64,000 bases of DNA from Enchytraeus crypticus (lineage: Eukaryota > Annelida > Clitellata > Enchytraeida > Enchytraeidae), in the NCBI GenBank assembly GCA_905160935.1, contig CAJHZI010000311.1:266001-330000 (forward strand). Reading direction: 5' to 3'. Under the pieces are notes generated by a model, which saw nothing but the letters and a program-made list of their open reading frames with translations, did no database searches and was not told where the DNA came from. Position 1 is the first letter of the stretch. The number at the start of each line of letters is the position of its first letter. Shown here in pieces: positions 50,601 to 62,440 of this stretch. Made by a program: the position numbers and the translations under genes.

Positions 50601-50731
50601 AAAAAAGTCAAAAAGTAAATAATAACAATAATAATAATATTATTATTATTACCATTATTATTATTATTTTTTACTTACTTTTTTAATTCATGTTTTTTAG
50701 GAAGAATTAACGGAGAGAATTAAACACGCAT

Positions 50732-50955
50732 TATAGTAAAATGATCAACTATGTTGATATCTATCACTTTTTAATACCACATGTTTAAACCCTTAGGCAA
50801 TTTAGTCCATTGTCCATGTAACCAGTCCTGTGAATGTCCGAGATTTTATTCTCAGATAAGCGCGGCTGGGATTCGAACCCACGAGGGTTCAATTTACCTC
50901 AGTATCTGTCATTTAAAACTTCATGACGTTACCCCTACGCTATTGAGACATTCAA
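50732..50955 (-). mobile_element. SINE family D, minus strand, between DHRS4 and TAF7
   Basis: Near full-length inverse copy: TTATAGTAAAATGATCAACT, the B box GGGATTCGAACCCACGAGG, and the A-box side CCCCTACGCTATTGAGACA. Confidence 0.82.
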
Positions 50956-51195
50956 AACGTAAGTAAGAAAACATACTAAGACATAAGTAAGACAATTCGG
51001 ATGCTGATGGAACGAGATAGCATCTGAATACTAAGCGGTATGATAGGATTGCAGTATTCGGAGATATTAAAAGTTTTGGCTTCCGAACCGTTAGAGCAAC
51101 GATGGTTTAAATCGAAGTTTAAATCAAAAGAATGAGGAAGAATTAACTGAGAGAATTAACTGAGAATGTTGAAAGAACAAATAGAAGACGAGTTT

Positions 51196-51335
51196 TATTT
51201 TGGACTGAATTTCTGGATTTTGGAATTTGCACCGTTTTTGGACCTTCTTTTTTGCTCGCCGGCTTGATTTTGTCTCAATAGTGCTCGATGTCTTCATTGA
51301 TGACTGTAGCACTCTAATTGTTGTTGTTATTGTTG
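51196..51335 (-). mobile_element. SINE-like family C copy upstream of TAF7
   Basis: Well-preserved inverse copy, GACTGAATTTCTGGATTTTG to TAGCACTCTAATTGTTGTTG. Confidence 0.78.
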
Positions 51336-51986
51336 TTATATAAGATTTTTCTGAAACTATATACTCTGCAAATTTTCCAATCAGCTAACCTTGAAATACT
51401 CTTTTGCATAGAATCTTTTTAAACACTTTTACAAATTAGCATCAGAGAAATTGATTTTTTACGTAACATGGTAGCTCTTACTGTTTGAATGAGTTTTTGC
51501 GCAGGTATGGTAAGCATTACGTGAGCGATATTTCAAAGGCAACATATTTTATAATAATTAAACTATGGAAATCAGTTAGTTGCTTAAGGTTCTCTAACTA
51601 ATATGGATAATTAATTTTTTGAGTTAATTATACAGTATTTAAATTAAATTTTTAGAACGATATAAAATTTTTTCTTACATAATATTACACATTTACATTA
51701 TGTCATACATTTCTCAAATGTTCCATACGCGATCATAGTTAAATTTAGTTTTAATTTTATATTTCTTCATTGTCACTGCTTGAAATAAGTGGTTTTGTGT
51801 GGGTATTTAACTATTATTGATTATTGAAGCCACTCACTTCATTGTATATTTTGATGCTTATTGAGTTTTCCCTATGAACTGTTTGTACATTACAGTTAGT
51901 CATGCAAATAATTTATTGAAATTATTTATTAATTTAATTTAATAATTTCATTATTAATGAATTAAAAATAATTTTATGAGTTATAA

Positions 51987-54900
51987 ATGAGAGAATCAAT
52001 GAAGGGTTCGAAAGCATCCGTTGCCGGAGGTGGTAGCAAGAAGAAGGAAGATGGTATCATTGATCAAGAACAACAGTTTATTCTCCGTATGCCACCTGTA
52101 AGTATTTTAATGTTATATAGTATTTTACAATGCTGTTTAACAATATGCTACTGCTTTATTGTGCTCTACTTAGTATACAAATATTCTAAATTATATTCTA
52201 ATGTTTTATTTTTTAACTAGTTAAAATTAAGTGGGGTTGGCTCGGTGGAATCAGATAAAAGCTGGTAAAGCTATTGTTAACATCAATTTCCTCACTCGAA
52301 GGCGATGTCAGTGACGGATGAGGCCAGGATACTACACATACTGATCCGCGGTCCAGTATCTTTCCGCCATCGCCACTGGCTCCATTCAGATAGAATGAAT
52401 GATTGGAATATCAAATGACAGTGTACTAATATCCAATTTTTGAAGTTTTAGCAATTTTTTACCTTGTCTGTGTCTTATGTAATTAGTAATGTAGTTATGT
52501 AAGTACTTCATACAAAATAGTAATGTAGTTATGTAAGTACTTCATACAAAATAGTAATGTAGTTATGTAAAGTACTTCATACAAAATAGTAATGTAGTTA
52601 TTTAAGTACTTCATACAAAATAGTAATGTAGTTATGTAAGTATTTCATACAAAATAGTAATGTAGTTATGTAAGTACTTCATACAAAATAGTAATGTAGT
52701 TATGTAAGTACTTCATACAAAATAGTAATGTAGTTATGTAAGTACTTCATACAAAATTCTACAGGTTAGAAAACCAAGTTGGTCGCACACTTTGATCAAC
52801 AGAAGTCCATGGATTGTAATTGAAAAATTTATAATTTATTTGATCCAACAAAGATCTATGCAAAATGTAAACTAAGCTTTGAGTGTAATATCATGTTATC
52901 ATTTTTTAATATGTAGTTTTTTGTAGCCAATATTGGAACCTTATAGATTTGATATATTTGACTGCTTGATTGTGGCTCTCCAATTTTCATCTTCGAAGTA
53001 CCGGTTCTGTATTACGATGTATTTTGGCATATCAAATCTAAATAGTTAAATAAAAACTATTTAACAGGATTGATTTATAGTATTTATGCGTGATTTTTAG
53101 TTTAATGCTTATTTTGCTGTTCTAGGGACCTGCAGCTATGCTTCGCCGTGATATTCAGTCTGGTTCACTGAACCTCAAAGATAAACTTTTCATAGAGCTA
53201 GCACCAGACTCTAGGCATGGCAAGTTGACCTATGAGGGTTACGTTCTGAACACTAAGGTAAGAAATAGCTATTTGTATGTCATTAAGAAATATATGTATA
53301 TAATATAATGTATGTAATATCTTTATATTATTTATCATATCATTTTTTTAAATATACATATCATTTTCATTAATATATATAATATATATGGTATTATAAT
53401 GTTTTCTCAAAAATAATAGCATTAAAATTGTTAGCCTATAATTCTGTCTGTCTCTTGTAACTTATGTCATTTTTCTTCCGAAGTATATGTATATAATAAT
53501 CGTTTTCTCATTGATCAAATTTTATTGAGTAATTTTTGTTTAACATGAAATGATTTCTATTCAGATTGATGAAGTTGAATTAATTTAGTTAGTTGCACTA
53601 CTATACTATATTACATACTTTACTTCATATTCTATTATATAAATACTCATACATTGTTTCTTTATTTTTAATGCTTGTATATTATTTATTTACTACAATA
53701 GTTAATATCTATTTGTTTTTTCGCTTCTAGTATTTATCACATTATCTATTGTCACATTTATGCTGATATTTTAAATTTGTATTATTTGTTTGTGAGCAGC
53801 TAGTTGATTTGCCGTGTATCATTGAGACACTGAAAACAACTGACAATAAGACACTTTACAAAACTGCAGATATATGTCAGGTAATGCACCATTGCACTCT
53901 TCAAATTATTTATTTATAATATCTACTATATTCAATAGTCACACTAGGCTACTATATGCAGATAGACAGTTGATAAAATGTATTAAGAAATAGGAAGAAG
54001 AGATGGATAGGACACATTCTAAGGGGAGGTCTATTAAAAGAGGTCATGGAAGGTAGAATGGAAGGAAAAATACTATATTCAATGGTAATATGTTTTAATA
54101 TGAAGAAGAAGATACTATCTGCATTAATTATCAATATTATATAAAGTTATTATTCTAAAACCAAGTTTAACATCAGATTCCTGCTCGAATAGCATGTCAG
54201 TGACAGGGAGAGCAATGGATTTGAACCCTGAACCTTCTGTTCTACTGTCGAACAACTTACCAACAATTGCCGGCTCAGCCCCATTAAAGCTCATATCTCG
54301 TAGATAAATGTACTAAATATGAGATAATTGAAGAGATAATTATTATTTTAAATTATCTCATATTTTCCAAGTTATAGGCTACATCAGGTATGGATAAGGC
54401 CTAGCCTTTTGTGAAGGGATTAAGTCAATGACCTATGGAGTGCTCTTTATTGAGCGTTGAAGCAGAATCTGAGTATGAATATGTACAGAACATTAGAGAA
54501 AGAGAGATAATTAATAATTAATTAATATAAAATAAGTTTGTTTTAAATTAGATATATTTAAAATTTCTAGTATAATATCTAAGACTTGGATGTATTTATG
54601 TAGTTTTTTTTCGGATGTATTTTATTTTTATTTATGTATTTTATTTTAGATGCTGATGTGCACAAATGACGATGAAGAGATTCCAATTGAAGTGGAGAGT
54701 CCAAAAAAGAAAGAAAAAGATAAGCGGTACTTGTGGAATCATGGAGGTATAGTTTGGAGCTTTCAGCTTTTCAGAGTTATTTTTTAATAAAATACCTTTA
54801 TTTCCTGATGTAAAGTGAATATAAATCTCAACTGGTTTTAATTTGGATGTTTTGATGGTGGTTACATGATAGTTTTCAGATCTATGGTTTGTTGATTAAT

Positions 54901-57557
54901 TAGTTAGTTAATGATTGATTTGATAATTAATCAAATCAATCAATTGTTAATTGATTTGTGATTTATTTGATTAATACTTAGGTTCACGATTGATGATCTG
55001 TCTGTCGTGTTAAAGAGCCTCTCTATCCTCTCTATCTTTCTTTCTCTATCTCTCCCTTTCTCTCTCTATCTCTCCCTTTCTCTTTCTCTCTCTCTCTCTC
55101 ACTCTTTCTCTCTCACTCTTTCTCTCTCTCTCTCTCTCTGACTCTCTCTCACCATCTGTCTCCCTTACATTTTGTGATAATTGGCAGTTTAAAGTTTCAT
55201 ACTACTACTTCTCTGACTCCGTGCTCACTGAAAGATACTTCATAATGTGGCAATTTAATTCCATAACTAATCCAACATATTAGTACAATAACCTTAAGAA
55301 AACTTCAGCTGTTGAGGTGGTTTCCTATGTCATTCCTCGACTCTTTTGTTGCCTCTTCCTGCAGTAAGCCTATAAACTTAATTTGTTGCTTATACTGACA
55401 TTTGTCTGATTATTTGCAGTGTGTCCACCTTTGAAAAACTGCAGGAAGAAACGCTTTCGCAGAGTTCTATCAAAAAAGGTTTGTAAGTTTTTAATTTTCT
55501 AACATTGGGCTGGTTTATATATAGATTGTAATTTTTAGTCCTCTACCTCTATTATTGTGCCAATTGGCAGAGCCACGGTACTTATTTCTGCTAGCAGTCT
55601 TGTGTGTCTCTTATGCATGCATCCAGTATTCAGTCCTAAAATTCTTCAAAGTTAAAGTGGGAGGATGGGAGGACTTCAATCCGATTTAAATTGATTTTTA
55701 ACATTTGTCGCATGTTTAATAAGGACAGAAAAATGTTGGTGGTAATGAACCGGAACACACCACTACTGGCAGTTAAAAGTTTTGTGTTTTCAGGCATATG
55801 TTCTCCATATTTCGTAGGATTCTTTTCTTACTCTGTTCTGTGCTATCGTTTCATGTTTGTAAGATAAGTTGCATAATTTCTTCATTTTTAAAGAAGCCAT
55901 TCTTCCAATTCAAAGCTTTGCTTAGTTTGTTTGAATGTACTTTTGTTGGATGTGTGTTTGTATATATGTTTATGTGTATGTTTTTATGTGTGCTTGTATG
56001 TGTGTGTATGTGTTTCTACGTGCGCTTGTATACGTGTATGTATATGTGCATGTATTTCTGTACGTATGTGTCCTTGTATGAGTGTTTGTATTCATTTATG
56101 TGTATTTGTATGTATGTGTATGTGTATTTGTATGTGTAGTACTTCGGACTTATTTTCTGGATTTTGGAATTTGCTTCATTTTTGGACCTTCCTTTTGCTC
56201 ACCGGCTTGATTTTGTCTCAATAGTTCTCAATTTTGTCATTGATGTCTGTAGCACTCTAATTGTTGTTATTATTATTAGTATTAGGAGCAGTGATTAAAG
56301 TAAGCGGGATCCCATGGGATCTGAGATCCCGGGCCCACAGATTTTAAACAATAGAGATCCCACAACAATTTTGTTAAATTTTCTAGCGGAATCTCTTAAA
56401 TGACACGTGGGATCTCGTAATACTCTATCGATCCGATTTCAGAAAAAAATAAATGACGCTTATCCCAGATATCGCCACAAAATAGCAAGATTTATTTGAG
56501 AGAAATGTAGAGATTGTAGTTTTCGCAAAAATTTCCTTATTTTTAAATATTCTTAATGTATTTTTGTTTGCATAATTGTATGTTTGAAATTGATTACTAT
56601 CTGATTAAATTTGGTGTATTCTCAATTAATTATATATAATCTGGTATAATATTAATGGCTCGCAGAGTCGCACATGATATATGGGGCCTGGATGTTATTC
56701 TAAGGGGCCCGGAAGAAATTGTAGGGGCCCAGAAGCTTTTTAGGGATCCCGCTACAGAAAATGTATACTTTAACCAATGATTAGGAGCATCCGGATACAT
56801 ATATGTGTTTGTGTATGTATATGTGCTTGTACGTGTGTTTGTATACGTTTATGTGTGTTTGTATGTATGTGTATTTGTATGTGTAGTATCAGGAGCAGCC
56901 CGACACTGAGAAGGAAGTGAAGCGGTTGTTCAGGATGGACAATGAGGCTGTGGACATTAAGTGGGAGATTGTGACGGAGGACGAGAAGGGCGTAGAACAG
57001 TCGTCGACTGGTTTAGCTTCAACCTCTGGGGTTGCAGAGTTAAAACCCGTCAAGTCTCGGCCTGGACTTGGTAATAATTATAATTTAATGCTAGTGTTCT
57101 TTAGAGTGACCGTGTATTATATCCACTTTATTTTTATAATGATATGATATTATTTGTTATTAGTAATTACTATTATTGTCATTAATATTATATTATATTT
57201 AGTTTATGATTATTAACTGAAAATGTGGATAATATAATAATATATAATATGTTTTGTTTCTTAAACTGTAGGAGCTATGTTTTTGATTTAATGTCATTTC
57301 TTAGCGGATATATTCGGTGACGTCAGTAGCTCAGATGATGATGACGACGATGATGATAAAGAAGAAGAACGAGAGCTGAGTAATGCAGCGGACACGCAGG
57401 ATACGCAGGATAACAGTGATTCTCAAATATGTGAGTGCCTTAACGCCACGAATTACCTTACCATTTGTCAACGAGTCTTGTTTGATCCTTTTAACTTTTA
57501 GCCGAAGATGATGATGAAGCAATTTCTTATCGTACTTCTTCCAATCTTGTTAACTAA
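51987..57557 (+). CDS. TAF7: Transcription initiation factor TFIID subunit 7, 8 coding exons
   Basis: TFIID subunit (TAFII55) that binds TAF1 and restrains its acetyltransferase activity at promoters. Exons: 51987-52097, 53126-53257, 53800-53880, 54650-54746, 55420-55478, 56887-57070, 57305-57430, 57502-57557; total 846 nt, 281 residues, phases consistent. The N-terminal TAFII55 domain is clear: [10 protein letters not shown] (about 28-37), the LKDKLFIEL and [13 protein letters not shown] strands, [21 protein letters not shown], the RYLWNHG motif, and the Arg/Lys-rich RKKRFRRVL before EKEVKRLF. Exon 7 encodes DIFGDVSSS followed by a run of Asp. An in-frame stop directly precedes the first ATG. 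The last exon ([18 protein letters not shown]) is chosen because it keeps frame and acidity; it ends well short of the 349-residue human protein, and the usual C-terminal coiled coil is not found. Skipping to an acceptor at 58191 would create an immediate stop. Confidence 0.93.
52257..52384 (-). mobile_element. SINE family A, minus strand, TAF7 intron 1
   Basis: Inverse copy (GAAGGCGATGTCAGTGACGG) with a deletion that removes most of the B box. Confidence 0.75.
52480..52757. repeat. 34-bp minisatellite, TAF7 intron 1
   Basis: Eight units of AGTAATGTAGTTATGTAAGT and ACTTCATACAAAAT, nearly identical. Confidence 0.95.
54156..54282 (-). mobile_element. SINE family A, minus strand, TAF7 intron 3
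   Basis: Diverged inverse copy; TGTCAGTGACAGGGAGAGC and GGATTTGAACCCTGAACC remain. Confidence 0.7.
54362..54488 (+). mobile_element. SINE-like family F copy in TAF7 intron 3
   Basis: TTTTCCAAGTTATAGGCTAC, GTGAAGGGATTAAG and TGGAGTGCTCTTTATTGAGC; lacks both ends of the 29668 copy. Confidence 0.68.
55016..55145. repeat. CT-rich simple sequence, TAF7 intron 4
   Basis: (CT)n and TCTCTATCTCTCCCTTTC-type repeats. Confidence 0.92.
55945..56140 (+). repeat. TG-rich tract ending in a duplicated acceptor-like site, TAF7 intron 5
   Basis: TGTATGTGTTT-type repeats ending ATTTGTATGTGTAG at 56127-56140. The same type of tract with the same ending (ATTTGTATGTGTAG, 56873-56886) forms the true exon 6 acceptor. 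A family C SINE and the hAT-type element separate the two. Confidence 0.75.
56141..56280 (-). mobile_element. SINE-like family C copy in TAF7 intron 5
   Basis: Inverse copy that starts exactly after a duplicated acceptor-like TGTGTAG at 56134-56140 and ends in a TTATTATTATTAG tract into which the hAT-type element inserted. Confidence 0.78.
56289..56779. mobile_element. Non-autonomous hAT-type element (491 bp) in TAF7 intron 5
   Basis: The ends are CAGTGATTAAAGTA and, inverted, CATTGGTTAAAGTA. They are flanked on both sides by the exact 8-bp direct repeat ATTAGGAG (56281-56288 and 56780-56787). CA-starting ends, near-identical termini and an 8-bp target duplication are the hallmarks of hAT elements. 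Subterminal GCGGGATCCC is also inverted. There is no transposase reading frame. Confidence 0.85.
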
Positions 57558-57649
57558 TGCAATCAATCAATCAATCAACTTTAATTCAATGAAATTAAAT
57601 TCTGCATTAAGTCAATGCTAATTCTTTTCTCTGTCGTCGTATTGTTAAG

Positions 57650-57790
57650 ACGTAATTCGATGAAAGTTAATTCTACGTTAATTCTAAGTTTATAATTTAT
57701 TCTGCGTTAATTCTAAGTTTATAATTTATTCTACGTTAATTCTAAGTTTATAATTTATTCTACGTTATTTCTAAGTTTATAATTTATCCA
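57650..57790. repeat. 29-bp tandem repeat after TAF7
   Basis: Four to five units of TAATTCTAAGTTTATAATTT followed by ATTCTACGT. Confidence 0.88.
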
Positions 57791-58896
57791 CCTATCTTTC
57801 ATTTACATATATATTTTGAAGTCAGTAGTATGGCATTTTAATTCTGCACATTCTAGAAGCTGATTCGAGATTGAGCGAATAGCCAATAGTACCTACTGGC
57901 TGAAAATCAACCTCAAGTCGATCTCTTCAAACTCTATAACCAGTTTTGCAAAAAAAAAATTAACAACTGAGATGCAAGTCAAAGTCCCTCGTCAAAGAGT
58001 TAGGTATTTCTGCAGAATGAGTTAACTCGTTTAGTTTAATTAGTCTTAATAGCTTAGATTCAGAATTTTTGCGCCTTGACGTTTTGCTGATGCATAGAAA
58101 ATGTAGTAAAAGTGATCATCGTTTAGTATTGTCTCCTTTATTATGTCCCAATCGCACGTTAAATTGCTTTTATCCTTTTTACTTGTTTCAGAACCGGTTT
58201 TGAAGATATACGGATGATCTTACTGACGAAGATTCTAGAAGCAATCAAGACTGTGAAATGTTGATCAGTCATTGTATAAATCTTGGAAGATGTCTAATTG
58301 TTTATGCTTCCGCGGACCATTGCGTTTAATAGACTGCTTTAATTGATTATTGCCGACTCCCCGATTCCATTTTAAGAATTTAAATCATCTTACGTTCTGC
58401 ACGTTCCATATTTTTCAGATACCGTATTTCTGATAAGTGTCTAGAGTATATTTCTTATAGTATTGCAACTAGAATTTTGTGATTGCTATCTAATTCACAT
58501 TTTTCCAATGAATATAATAGAGTCGTCACTCTCACCCCCAAAACCAAATTGAGGCCAATTTCAGTGTAATCCTTGAGCCCTACAAGCTCTTTATGGGTCT
58601 TCCCCACCCAACTCCCTTCCTCTTGAGAAATGTATTTTATAATAAGTAGTTTACAGAGTGGTGTCAATTATAACTGTTTGTATGACAATTATTAACTGTT
58701 ATTTTCTTTGTATATATGTTTCTGTAGTGGTGTAAACATTATACATGTATTTTAATTCCACATAATATTTTACCTAGTCAAAAAGATAAGAAAAGTGGTA
58801 AAAATGAAAATTCATTTTTAAAGTCTAAATGGGTTCTTTACTAATATATAATGCATACATGTACATGCACTCCCTGCATGTCCGGAATATACCAAC

Positions 58897-58945
58897 CTCG
58901 GGCCCGGGGCACCCCCCCCCCCACCCCGGGGCACCCCCCTTCTAG
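58897..58945 (-). other. C-tract island (G-rich on the minus strand)
   Basis: GGGCCCGGGGCAC followed by runs of 11 and 6 C. On the minus strand this gives several G runs able in principle to form a quadruplex, isolated in AT-rich DNA. Confidence 0.7.
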
Positions 58946-59603
58946 GGCGCCCCAAACCCCAGTGCACCTAAACTTTGATATGTTTGATGAAAATCTCGTT
59001 AGTTGAGTTGTGTGCTTTAAAGCAATGTACATTAATACATTAATAATGTATATGTATGGCTATTATGCAATACATATAAGAACTTGTAGGCTAAATGTAT
59101 CTTGTCTTGTTATATAATTATGCTAATTAAGCGGTTCAAAACTTAAGGTCAATGATTAATTTAATCGAGTGAGTTTATTCAATCGGAATGCATAATAGCA
59201 AATTTTAATAAGTAAATTGAACCGGCTAATAAATAATTTTCAAGTTGGATAAAGATAAAAAGTTGCTATAAAACGCTGTCATATAACTTCACGAATGGTC
59301 TCTACATATTTGCCAAGATTCTAATAACACATATTGTACACGTTCTATAACACTATACTGTAATAGTTCTAGACAACAACAGAAACTTACATGGACACTG
59401 CATGTCTTCAATGGTAACATAGAACATTATTAAATCAAATCACATAGACAAACATAAAGGGTGCAGCAACAAGGGCCAATGTAATCTAATCCAGTAAAAA
59501 AAGTCACGGTTAACATTGAAACGCCGTACGTATGTACTTATAGGATGTTTCAATATTAATCCTGTTTTTTAAACAGTGAGGTCGGGATTTTGAACACTTT
59601 ATA

Positions 59604-59815
59604 TAGCACGCCGTTAAATCAACGAAGTTAAGCAATATCTGGCTAGGTTAGTACTTGGATGGGATAATTCTTTGGAAGACCGAGTGCTGACAGGATTGAA
59701 TATTAAAAAAACCCAGGGTGTTGGAAGACTACTCTTAGTCTACGCTGACTACAATATACTGCAGTGCATTGTACCGTTTATATAGGCAAGGATTACTATA
59801 GTAGTCATGAAAAGA
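59604..59815 (+). mobile_element. 5S rRNA-derived SINE
   Basis: Bases 59621-59698 read as diverged 5S rRNA: AACGAAGTTAAGCAATATCT, then the intact internal control region GGTTAGTACTTGGATGGGA, then ACCGAGTGCTGACAGG. A body follows with AGGGTGTTGGAAGACTA and AGGCAAGGATTACTA, which is also present next to the inverse copy at 44620-44812. The shared non-5S body makes it a SINE of the 5S (SINE3) type rather than a stray pseudogene. Confidence 0.75.
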
Positions 59816-61892
59816 AATAACGAAAAAAACTACAATGAAAATAGGCAACATAAGCAAGGAAACTTAGCACATGAATACATCTTTAGCGTAACTAAAAGAA
59901 TATTAAAAAGCGTAGGGTTTGCTGTTGCAAATATCTATCATAGAATTTTATCAGTTAGATTAGTTATAAGAACAATTCGCTGACTTCAGGGACATTTAGA
60001 CTATGAATCTAGCGTTGATTCTGTTTGCATAGTAAACTGGACTAGTTCAGGCATGCATTGGGCTAGTTATAGCCTGCATTGGGCTATATAATTTTACAGC
60101 AGCTGGCCTCACCGAGGCCTAGTTTTTGTGTTTACAAGAGCACATGCTGAACGTGAGAACCTGTTGGGTACAACTAGAAGTTAATTAGAGTCGTATAGTA
60201 TGATTTACCTTTGAACAGTGGACTTAAGCTTCTGAACTTGACATTAAGTCTATTGTGGCAACTATTAAGTGATAGCGCGAGTCAGGAAATATTTGGCAAA
60301 AGAAAGATATTTAGCTTGAAAGTCATTGTATAATCATATTATATTGGTATATCTTGCGGGAGATTTGGCCTATATTTAGCAGCTTCATTGCTAATTTATA
60401 ACTGTTTTACTTTAGAACACTAGCTATAGTGCTTATATATTGCACTAAATATGGCAAAAATCGGGCTATAATATGCACAGTTTGAAATCAGTGGTTGGTC
60501 CTTACAGTCTTATAGTGAATAATGTAAAGTAATGAAACTCACAAAATAGATATGTGTAACTTCAAGAGACTAACTAGGTTTTGAACCCATTCCTTCTTGC
60601 CTGTCTCACAAGAAATTGTAATCTTGTGCAGTATCTATGGTGCAAAAGTCTTATATTAGGATATAATTATATTACTCTCTCTAATCAATTTATTATCATC
60701 TTCATCTTCCTATGAATCTCAATTTAACTAGTCAGGATACAAATAGGTCCTTTTTCTATTCGTTTTACAAAATTTTGTAGCAATTTCTGGAGCCTAGGCA
60801 CTTACCAACTTTGCTCTTTCAGACATTGGTTTGGATGTTAGTGCTTTGTTGCTTTTTAAAACATGTGCAGTCTATGGTCGATCTATTCTTCAGCGACCCT
60901 GACACAACACGGTTAAATATAAATTTCTTTAATCTATTGGCAAGTGTTCAAATATACGCTGGTCTTGTCTTCTCGAGAAATGTCACGAATTAGATCAAAT
61001 AAAAGATGAAAGGTTTAAAATATTGACTGTGATGAAAGGTTTAAATATTGACTGGGCCAAATAGGATTAGAAATTTAGATTATACTCTAACTAGATATAT
61101 ATCTAGGTAATTAGTAGGCTTCATAAGGTGATATGAGTAAAAATTTAATAGAAGTTTTGTCAGGGTGTGGCTTGTATTAAGTCAATGGGGCTTTTAATCT
61201 ATCACCCCTAAATACTACCTGTACAAAATAAATTTTATTATTAGAAAAAATATATATAAAGTTTTGTTGGTGCTATAGAGAAAATCTTCATCATATTCTA
61301 AAATCACAATACTTATGCCATTAAAATTTAATATATTTAATACTGTATTATTTAGATTTAATTAATACCATACAATTTGTAAATCTTCTCCACAGCTGAT
61401 TTTCTGGGAACTATCTGTGGTTTACAATAAAAATACTAGCATGATTAGCTACTCCCTGGTACGCAATTTAAATGAATGTGAACAATAACAGATTGAAATT
61501 AAAATATGGAGTTGTTGGATCAATTAATTAGATAACCAAATCTCCACAGAATGTTTGAAAAATGTTGGTTTGAAGGTTGATAACTGCATGTACATATTTA
61601 ATTTTAACGTTAATATTTTACATGTTTAATATCTAAAGCATTTAATTTTCATAATTTCAGGAGTTTGCTAATTGAAGCAACCATTGGGTTTATTTAGTTG
61701 AATATTAACAGTTGATTTACTTTGTGCCTGTCGGAACTAATCTGTTTATTCTCTGGAAGTATTTCTAGCTGGACCTAGCGTCAATTACAGGTAGTGTTGC
61801 AGTATATTATGTTTGTCTGATTTCTCTCTACTTTTGTGTCCTGATTACTACAGTATAAACCACTATGCACGTCTAAAGAGGTGACTACCTTA

Positions 61893-62055
61893 GAAGCCAT
61901 ATATTTCCAAGCTAGAGGATTACATGAGGGTTAAAAAGGCTTAGTCTTCTCAATGGGATCAGTTTGTTGGTCTAAGGATTGCTCCTACTGAGCGCAAAAA
62001 CTGACAAAATGAGAATATATACGTTGGATCTGCCGCTTGGCAGAACACTATCGTG
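61893..62055 (+). mobile_element. SINE-like family F copy upstream of pyruvate carboxylase
   Basis: CCATATATTTCCAAGCTAGA to GGATCTGCCGCTTGGCAGAA; diverged. A family A copy follows 30 bases later. Confidence 0.65.
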
Positions 62056-62084
62056 TAAGAGAGTATCTATTGTTTTTTTATTGC

Positions 62085-62212
62085 TTTCGTGGTTAAGTCG
62101 GTAAGATACTCGACCCCGGATCAGTATGTGTGGGGTTCAAATCTTGGGCTCACCCGTCACTGACATCGCTTTCGAATGAGGAAACTGATGTTAACCTTAT
62201 CTTTTTTGGCTT
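62085..62212 (+). mobile_element. SINE family A (tRNA-derived), just upstream of the pyruvate carboxylase exon
   Basis: Family A copy with GGGGTTCAAATCTTGGGCTC as B box and a TTTTTT tail. It ends about 30 bases before the candidate acceptor that precedes the pyruvate carboxylase start. Confidence 0.8.
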
Positions 62213-62247
62213 TTTTAAGGAGAATTGATTGATTGATGTTGTAGATA

Positions 62248-62440
62248 ATGCTTCGATTAAGAAGCCGCATTTCAAGCCTCTCTCACTCGGCTTGCAATGT
62301 TCTAACTCAGGATGCGGCTGCCCAAGGCTTGAGACCAACAACGGCTTGGGCCAACGTAAGGCTAAATAGCACAGAGTCATCGAAGAAGATCAGCAAACAT
62401 GAGTACAAACCTATCAAAAAACTCATGGTGGCCAATAGAG
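62248..62440 (+). CDS. PC: Pyruvate carboxylase, mitochondrial: first coding exon only (partial)
   Basis: Biotin enzyme that carboxylates pyruvate to oxaloacetate in the mitochondrial matrix. Only the first 64 codons are in the window. The start MLRLRSRISSLSHSACNV is rich in Arg and Ser and free of acidic residues for 20 positions, as expected for a mitochondrial presequence. The exon ends in YKPIKKLMVANRG, the beginning of the biotin carboxylase domain; the split Gly codon is followed by a GT donor at 62441. No exon encoding the expected next segment (EIAIRVFRA in the family) was seen up to 64000, so intron 1 is longer than 1.5 kb. The related PCCA and MCCC1 start this domain differently, making pyruvate carboxylase the better fit. 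An AG at 62243-62244, five bases from the ATG region and preceded by ATTG repeats, could be the 3' end of a 5'UTR intron. Confidence 0.82.

Larger units (their letters stand above)
57558..61892. other. Intergenic TAF7 to pyruvate carboxylase
   Basis: Holds a 29-bp tandem repeat, the C-tract island, the 5S-derived SINE and a family G fragment. No coding exon was recognised. A frame after the acceptor at 58191 (FEDIRMILLTKILEAIK, then stop) was considered for TAF7 but does not fit in phase. Confidence 0.55.

Noticed and set aside
57431-57501. Alternative TAF7 end by reading through the exon 7 donor (27 residues to a TAG at 57499)
   Set aside because: The extension is Cys-rich and non-acidic, unlike TAF7. 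The spliced acidic exon 8 fits better, but an isoform cannot be excluded.
59604-59700. A functional 5S rRNA gene
   Set aside because: The 5' third is lost or strongly changed, loop sequences deviate, and it is fused to a SINE body.
60811-60993. 60-residue hydrophobic frame upstream of pyruvate carboxylase
   Set aside because: No homology recognised, no splice context, and overlaps a family G-like stretch.
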